Shown here: in pieces, positions 6,715 to 9,794 of the stretch | Layout of the letters: every line of letters begins with the position of its first letter | Numbering within the stretch: the first letter of the stretch is position 1 | Assembly: GCA_005240105.1 (NCBI GenBank) | Contig: SBAT01000423.1 | Location: 1-9,794 of the forward strand | Source: Chloroflexota bacterium | Lineage (GTDB): Bacteria; Cyanobacteriota; Vampirovibrionia; Obscuribacterales; Obscuribacteraceae | DNA length: 9,794 nt | Direction of reading: 5' to 3' | The notes under the pieces: generated by a model | The model's input: the letters and a program-made list of their open reading frames with translations, nothing else | The model's database searches: none | What the model was told of the DNA's origin: nothing | Made by a program: the position numbers and the translations under genes

Positions 6715-7601
6715 TACACTGATGCCAATTTCGAATCTTGGTAGACTTCCTTGGCGTGATAAGAGCTTCTCACCAAAGGTCCCGAGTGCACGGTCTTGAA
6801 GCCCATGCCTTCGGCCAAATCGGCAAGCTCTTCAAATTCTTCCGGCGTTACATAACGCTGAACGGGCAACTGGTCTCTTGTCGGACGCATGTACTGTCCC
6901 AGCGTCAGAAAATCACAATCTATGCTGCGCAAATCCGCCATTACTTGCAGAACTTCTTCTTTCGTTTCGCCAAGCCCAAGCATCAAGCCGGACTTAGTGG
7001 GAATAGTGGCATCAATTTCCTTGGCCATGGACAAAACAGCAAGTGACCTGTCGTACTTAGAACCGGGCCGGACTTTTTTGTAGAGACGCGGCACCGTTTC
7101 AACATTGTGATTAAAAACAGATGGCTTTGCCGCCAACACAATTTCCAGACACTCCCTACGTCCTTGAAAATCCGGAGTTAGGATTTCAACCGCTACACCA
7201 GGAATTGTTTCGTATAAAGTTTTTATCGTGTCGGCAAAATGATTAGCGCCCTGATCAGGCAATTCATCACGGTTGACCGATGTTAAAACGACATGACGCA
7301 AATTCATATTCTTCGCAGCAACGGCCACACGCATCGGCTCATCTGCTTCCAGAGGTTGTGGCTTGCCTTTGTTCACCGCGCAGAATTGACATGTACGAGT
7401 ACAAACAGCACCCATGAGCATAAATGTTGCCGTACCACTGGCCCAGCACTCTCCCTTATTTGGACAACGCCCACTTTCACAAATGGTGTTCAAGCGCTGC
7501 TCTTTTAGAATCTTGCGGACGCCACGATTTTCCTCGGTGTTGAGAACGCTCTTCTTCAACCACTCTGGAAGTCTTGTTGGCAATTCATCAGTTATTTCCA
7601 T
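6714..7601 (-). CDS. lipA: Lipoyl synthase
   Basis: A radical-SAM enzyme that inserts two sulfurs into protein-bound octanoyl groups, making the lipoyl cofactor of pyruvate and 2-oxoglutarate dehydrogenases and the glycine cleavage H protein. All signature residues are present in 295 residues. C41, C46 and C52 (CESGRCPNKGEC) bind the auxiliary, sulfur-donating 4Fe-4S cluster. C67, C71 and C74 (CTRTCQFC) bind the SAM cluster. Ser280 in RSSYHA near the C-terminus is the non-cysteine ligand of the auxiliary cluster. The usual N-terminal LPEWLKK (11-17) supports the ATG at 7601. No Shine-Dalgarno precedes it, and a TACAAT element sits eight bases upstream, so the mRNA may be leaderless or nearly so. 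It is first in the operon with the TPR gene and cobS, and divergent from tpiA. Confidence 0.97.
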   Translation of the reverse strand: MEITDELPTRLPEWLKKSVLNTEENRGVRKILKEQRLNTICESGRCPNKGECWASGTATFMLMGAVCTRTCQFCAVNKGKPQPLEADEPMRVAVAAKNMNLRHVVLTSVNRDELPDQGANHFADTIKTLYETIPGVAVEILTPDFQGRRECLEIVLAAKPSVFNHNVETVPRLYKKVRPGSKYDRSLAVLSMAKEIDATIPTKSGLMLGLGETKEEVLQVMADLRSIDCDFLTLGQYMRPTRDQLPVQRYVTPEEFEELADLAEGMGFKTVHSGPLVRSSYHAKEVYQDSKLASV

Positions 7602-7628
7602 AACAAAGTATTGTACATCGGTTAGAAT
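7600..7628 (+). promoter_or_regulatory. Candidate tpiA promoter
   Basis: ATAACA (7600-7605, 4 of 6 to consensus), 17-base spacer, TAGAAT (7623-7628, 5 of 6 to consensus). The implied start near 7635 gives a leader of about 30 bases containing the strong tpiA ribosome site. It lies back-to-back with the lipA promoter in the same 63-bp gap. Confidence 0.4.
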
Positions 7629-7637
7629 TTCAGTCTA
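7610..7637 (-). promoter_or_regulatory. Candidate lipA operon promoter
   Basis: Minus strand: TAGACT (7637-7632, 4 of 6 to the -35 consensus), 16-base spacer, TACAAT (7615-7610, 5 of 6 to the -10). Eight bases separate the -10 from the lipA ATG, implying a very short or absent leader. It overlaps the candidate tpiA promoter. Prediction from sequence only. Confidence 0.4.
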
Positions 7638-7653
7638 AGGATTTAAATCAACC

Positions 7654-7660
7654 AGGAGGT
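7654..7660 (+). promoter_or_regulatory. Ribosome binding site that fixes the GTG start of tpiA
   Basis: AGGAGGT, a near-perfect Shine-Dalgarno, lies four bases before a GTG at 7665. No ATG is available in frame at a suitable place, and the encoded N-terminus fits the family, so the GTG start is well supported. Confidence 0.85.
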
Positions 7661-7664
7661 CGCC

Positions 7665-8465
7665 GTGGCCAATACTCATCGTTTGCCAATTATTGCTGGC
7701 AACTGGAAAATGCACAAAACAACCGGTGAGGCAAAACAGCTTACCGAAGCCATCTTGCAAGGAATTAAAAACGAGAAAGAATTGCCGAAGATTGTTCTCT
7801 GCCCCCCATTTACGAGCTTGCCAACAGTGGCGGCGGCGTCCGGAAGCAGAATTGATGTCGGCGCACAAAACATGGACCACCATGAATCCGGCGCCTTTAC
7901 AGGGGAAATCGCCGCTCCCATGCTGACCGACCTGGGAATTAAGTACATACTGATTGGCCATTCCGAAAGACGTCAATTCTTCGGCGAAACAAACACCACG
8001 GTTAACTTGAAATTAAAGACCGCACTTAAACATAAGCTAATCCCAATCGTCTGCGTCGGCGAGACTCTCGATGAACGCGAATCAAACCTGGCTGACTCGG
8101 TAATTTCCAGACAAATTGCCGCAGCTCTCGCTGATTTGACTATGGAAGAACTCAAGACTTTGGTCATTGCCTATGAACCAGTTTGGGCGATTGGCACAGG
8201 CAAAACCTGCGAATCAGCCGAAGCCAATCGAGTTGCCAAGCTAATCAGAGCAACGATTGGCAACCTCTTCAAATCTAAAGAATTCCCGGAAACCATTCCA
8301 GTCCTCTATGGCGGCAGCGTAAAGGCTTCAAACATCGACGAGCAACTTGCTCAATCGGACATAGATGGAGCCCTTGTAGGCGGCGCCAGCCTGGTTGCCG
8401 ACGAGTTTCTGGCTATCATCAAAGCAGGGGCCAAGAAAGCTCAATTGTGCTCTTCAAAGGCTTAG
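7665..8465 (+). CDS. tpiA: Triosephosphate isomerase
   Basis: Interconverts dihydroxyacetone phosphate and glyceraldehyde 3-phosphate in glycolysis and gluconeogenesis; cytoplasmic TIM barrel. The 266 residues (family about 250) start with GTG. Catalytic residues are all present: N13 and K15 (AGNWKMHK), H99 (ILIGHSERR) and the base E171 (AYEPVWAIGTGK, which includes the closing loop 6). GAQNMDHHESGAFTGE (66-81) is the dimer-interface loop 3, and VLYGGSVK with ALVGGASL are the phosphate-binding ends of the barrel. A short extra C-terminal tail (AKKAQLCSSKA) exceeds the usual end. No other glycolytic gene is adjacent, and no clear terminator follows. Confidence 0.98.
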   Translation: MANTHRLPIIAGNWKMHKTTGEAKQLTEAILQGIKNEKELPKIVLCPPFTSLPTVAAASGSRIDVGAQNMDHHESGAFTGEIAAPMLTDLGIKYILIGHSERRQFFGETNTTVNLKLKTALKHKLIPIVCVGETLDERESNLADSVISRQIAAALADLTMEELKTLVIAYEPVWAIGTGKTCESAEANRVAKLIRATIGNLFKSKEFPETIPVLYGGSVKASNIDEQLAQSDIDGALVGGASLVADEFLAIIKAGAKKAQLCSSKA

Positions 8466-8496
8466 GAACAGCCCTAGAGCCTAGGACTTGATAAGC

Positions 8497-8502
8497 TATA
8501 AT
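8497..8502 (+). promoter_or_regulatory. Consensus -10 hexamer, possible promoter for the tRNA-Ser (and prfA) transcript
   Basis: A perfect TATAAT lies 32 bases after the tpiA stop and about 127 bases before the tRNA. At the standard distance there is no good -35 (CTAGAG at 8474-8479), so this is only a candidate. If used, the tRNA precursor would carry a long GC-rich leader. Confidence 0.35.
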
Positions 8503-8628
8503 ATTTCATCCGACTTGGGTAACGATAGACGAGCAAAGCAAGAGCGGCGATGAGCCGGTCGCGGCGGAGCGAGAACAGCGGATGCTAGCGAAGGTGAAGG
8601 CGATAGCCGGAACCGGAGCGTTATACCT
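8503..8628 (+). other. GC-rich, purine-rich spacer with imperfect direct repeats upstream of tRNA-Ser
   Basis: About 63% GC over 8521-8620, clearly above the surroundings. It contains GGCGATGAGCCGG (8546-8558) and GGCGATAGCCGG (8599-8610), an imperfect direct repeat whose units can each form a small GGC/GCC hairpin. GGAGCG also appears twice (8566-8571 and 8615-8620). No convincing gene is present: the open frames across it also cross the tRNA and have no family look. It may be a structured tRNA leader, a small RNA or a mobile palindromic element; I cannot decide. Confidence 0.4.
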
Positions 8629-8715
8629 GGAGAGGTGTCGGAGTGGTCTATCGTGCAGTCCTGGAAAGACTGTTTGTGTGAAAGCGCAACGAGGGTTCGA
8701 ATCCCTCCCTCTCCG
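8629..8715 (+). tRNA. tRNA-Ser (anticodon GGA)
   Basis: An 87-base class II tRNA. The acceptor stem GGAGAGG pairs fully with CCTCTCC, followed by discriminator G. The anticodon stem CAGTC/GACTG encloses the loop CTGGAAA, giving anticodon GGA, which reads UCC and UCU. The long variable arm has stem TTGTG/CGCAA, as required for seryl-tRNA synthetase. The T stem GAGGG/CCCTC closes TTCGAAT. CCA is not encoded and must be added by the CCA-adding enzyme. A T5 run follows directly, with prfA starting 32 bases later. Confidence 0.96.
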
Positions 8716-8747
8716 AGTTTTTCTTTGGCTACGTAGCTGGCAAAATC

Positions 8748-9794
8748 ATGGAACACTTTATACAAAAGCTCGAAGAAATCGAGCGTGATTTTAGAAAAGT
8801 TGAAGAGCAACTGGCCGATCCGACAATTATGTCGCGGCCGGATGAGTTCCGTCGTTTAGCCAAAACACGCCATACACTTGAGCAGACTGTCGAAGCGTAT
8901 AACGAACTAAAAAGTACTCAAGTTGAGCGTGAAGGCGCACAAGAAATTCTGCGCACTGAATCGGATAAAGAAATTAGAGAAATAGCCGAGCAAGAATCAG
9001 TTCTGCTCAAGAAGAAAGAAGAAGAGCTCGTCGAAAAGCTCAAGATCATGCTTCTTCCTAAAGATCCAAATGACGACAAAAACATCATCATGGAAATTCG
9101 CGCCGGCGCTGGAGGCGATGAAGCATCAATTTTTGCCGGTGACTTGATGAGGCTCTATCTCAAATACGCCGACAAACGCGGCTGGCAAATCGAAACGGCC
9201 AGCTCCAACAGCGGCGAAATGGGCGGCTACAAAGAAGTAATTCTCAACGTGCGCGGTGCCGATGTTTATAGTCGTCTAAAATACGAGTCGGGCGTTCATC
9301 GCGTGCAGCGCGTCCCAGAAACGGAAGCATCTGGTCGCGTCCACACATCAACAGCAACAGTTGCCGTCATGCCTGAGGTCGATGAGATTGATGTTCAGTT
9401 GAACGAAAATGATTTAGATATTTCAACCATGCGTTCAGGCGGTGCCGGCGGACAAAACGTCAACAAAGTCGAAACTGCCGTACGCATCGTGCACAAGCCA
9501 TCAGGACTTATGGTTGCCTGTTCGGAAGAACGCAGCCAGTTACAAAACAAAGAACGAGCCAAGCAAATTTTACGTGCCAAGCTCTACCAAATGGAGATGG
9601 AGGCACAACAAAAGGCTCTTAGCGACGAGAAGCGCTCGCAGGTCGGCACAGGCGATCGCTCGGAAAAAATACGCACATACAACTACAAAGATAATCGCGT
9701 CACCGATCACCGCATCAACCAAAACTTCAGCCTAGAACAAATTCTTGAAGGCGACATGGACAAGATTATTGAAGCAAACATCTTAGTCAACCAA
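8748..9794 (+). CDS. prfA: Peptide chain release factor 1, 3' end cut by the window
   Basis: RF1 recognises UAA and UAG in the ribosomal A site and triggers hydrolysis of the finished peptide. It is open from ATG 8748 to the window edge, giving 349 residues; RF1 is usually about 355-365, so only the end is missing. The N-terminal coiled-coil domain (about 1-100) is followed by IRAGAGGDEASIFAGDL (about 117-133). The stop-codon reading motif is P-E-T at 190-192, the PxT form that marks RF1 rather than the SPF of RF2. The catalytic GGQ lies at 234-236 within GGAGGQNVNKVETAV, a cyanobacteria/plastid-like variant. The C-terminal YNYKDNRVTDHRI is standard. It lies 32 bases after tRNA-Ser with only a poor ribosome site, and may share its transcript. 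Confidence 0.97.
   Translation, partial: MEHFIQKLEEIERDFRKVEEQLADPTIMSRPDEFRRLAKTRHTLEQTVEAYNELKSTQVEREGAQEILRTESDKEIREIAEQESVLLKKKEEELVEKLKIMLLPKDPNDDKNIIMEIRAGAGGDEASIFAGDLMRLYLKYADKRGWQIETASSNSGEMGGYKEVILNVRGADVYSRLKYESGVHRVQRVPETEASGRVHTSTATVAVMPEVDEIDVQLNENDLDISTMRSGGAGGQNVNKVETAVRIVHKPSGLMVACSEERSQLQNKERAKQILRAKLYQMEMEAQQKALSDEKRSQVGTGDRSEKIRTYNYKDNRVTDHRINQNFSLEQILEGDMDKIIEANILVNQ

Noticed and set aside
7635..7976. Minus-strand open frame of 113 codons opposite tpiA
   Set aside because: It lies almost wholly antisense to tpiA, which is certain; no homology pattern of its own.
8473..8485. CCTAG-AGC-CTAGG hairpin after tpiA as a terminator
   Set aside because: The stem is only five base pairs with a three-base loop and no T-tract follows, so intrinsic termination is not supported.
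8582..8788. Plus-strand open frame through the tRNA
   Set aside because: It would translate the whole tRNA sequence and overlap prfA out of frame; no ribosome site and no recognisable protein.
8496..8810. Minus-strand open frame of 104 codons across the tRNA and the prfA start
   Set aside because: It runs antisense through a complete tRNA-Ser and into prfA, has no family resemblance and is explained by the GC-rich spacer.
1..9794. CRISPR array, insertion sequence, prophage or biosynthetic cluster
   Set aside because: I saw no regularly spaced repeats, transposase or integrase motifs, terminal inverted repeats or phage genes. Apart from brnTA the content is housekeeping or of unknown function.

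Overview
The window (about 48% GC by eye) reads as a bacterial chromosome segment with genes on both strands and very little intergenic DNA. The release factor 1 gene at the right edge has a GGQ-loop context (GGAGGQNVNKVETAV) that resembles cyanobacterial and plastid RF1. Together with non-photosynthetic housekeeping genes, this makes a relative of Cyanobacteria, such as the Melainabacteria/Vampirovibrionia (for example Obscuribacterales), my best guess. That assignment is inference from one motif and general gene style.

Left part, 1-3632. A 5'-truncated GH38 alpha-mannosidase-type glycosidase overlaps a small ACT-domain gene by 8 bases. A BrnT/BrnA toxin-antitoxin pair lies on the opposite strand and is convergent with the ACT gene, the two stop codons sharing TTAA. 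Behind brnT is about 330 bp without an intact gene. It carries the brnT promoter/operator repeats and, unexpectedly, a frameshifted and internally deleted relic of a second ACT-domain gene. The toxin-antitoxin module therefore sits between an intact ACT copy and a dead one.

Middle part, 3633-7601. A gene for an exported, alpha-helical protein of unknown function begins inside the ACT relic. It converges on a three-gene minus-strand operon, again with overlapping stops (CTAG). In transcription order the operon is lipA (lipoyl synthase), an unrecognised TPR-repeat protein and cobS (the ring-joining step of cobalamin assembly). Its junctions overlap by 1 and 4 bases, so the three are very probably co-transcribed and translationally coupled.

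Right part, 7602-9794. A 63-bp divergent promoter region separates lipA from tpiA (triosephosphate isomerase). After tpiA comes a GC-rich spacer of about 130 bp with imperfect repeats, then tRNA-Ser(GGA), then prfA (RF1), which runs off the window. Most of the window is housekeeping. The unusual material is the ACT-relic/brnTA/secreted-protein region, the TPR gene in the lipA-cobS operon, and the GC-rich leader before the tRNA.
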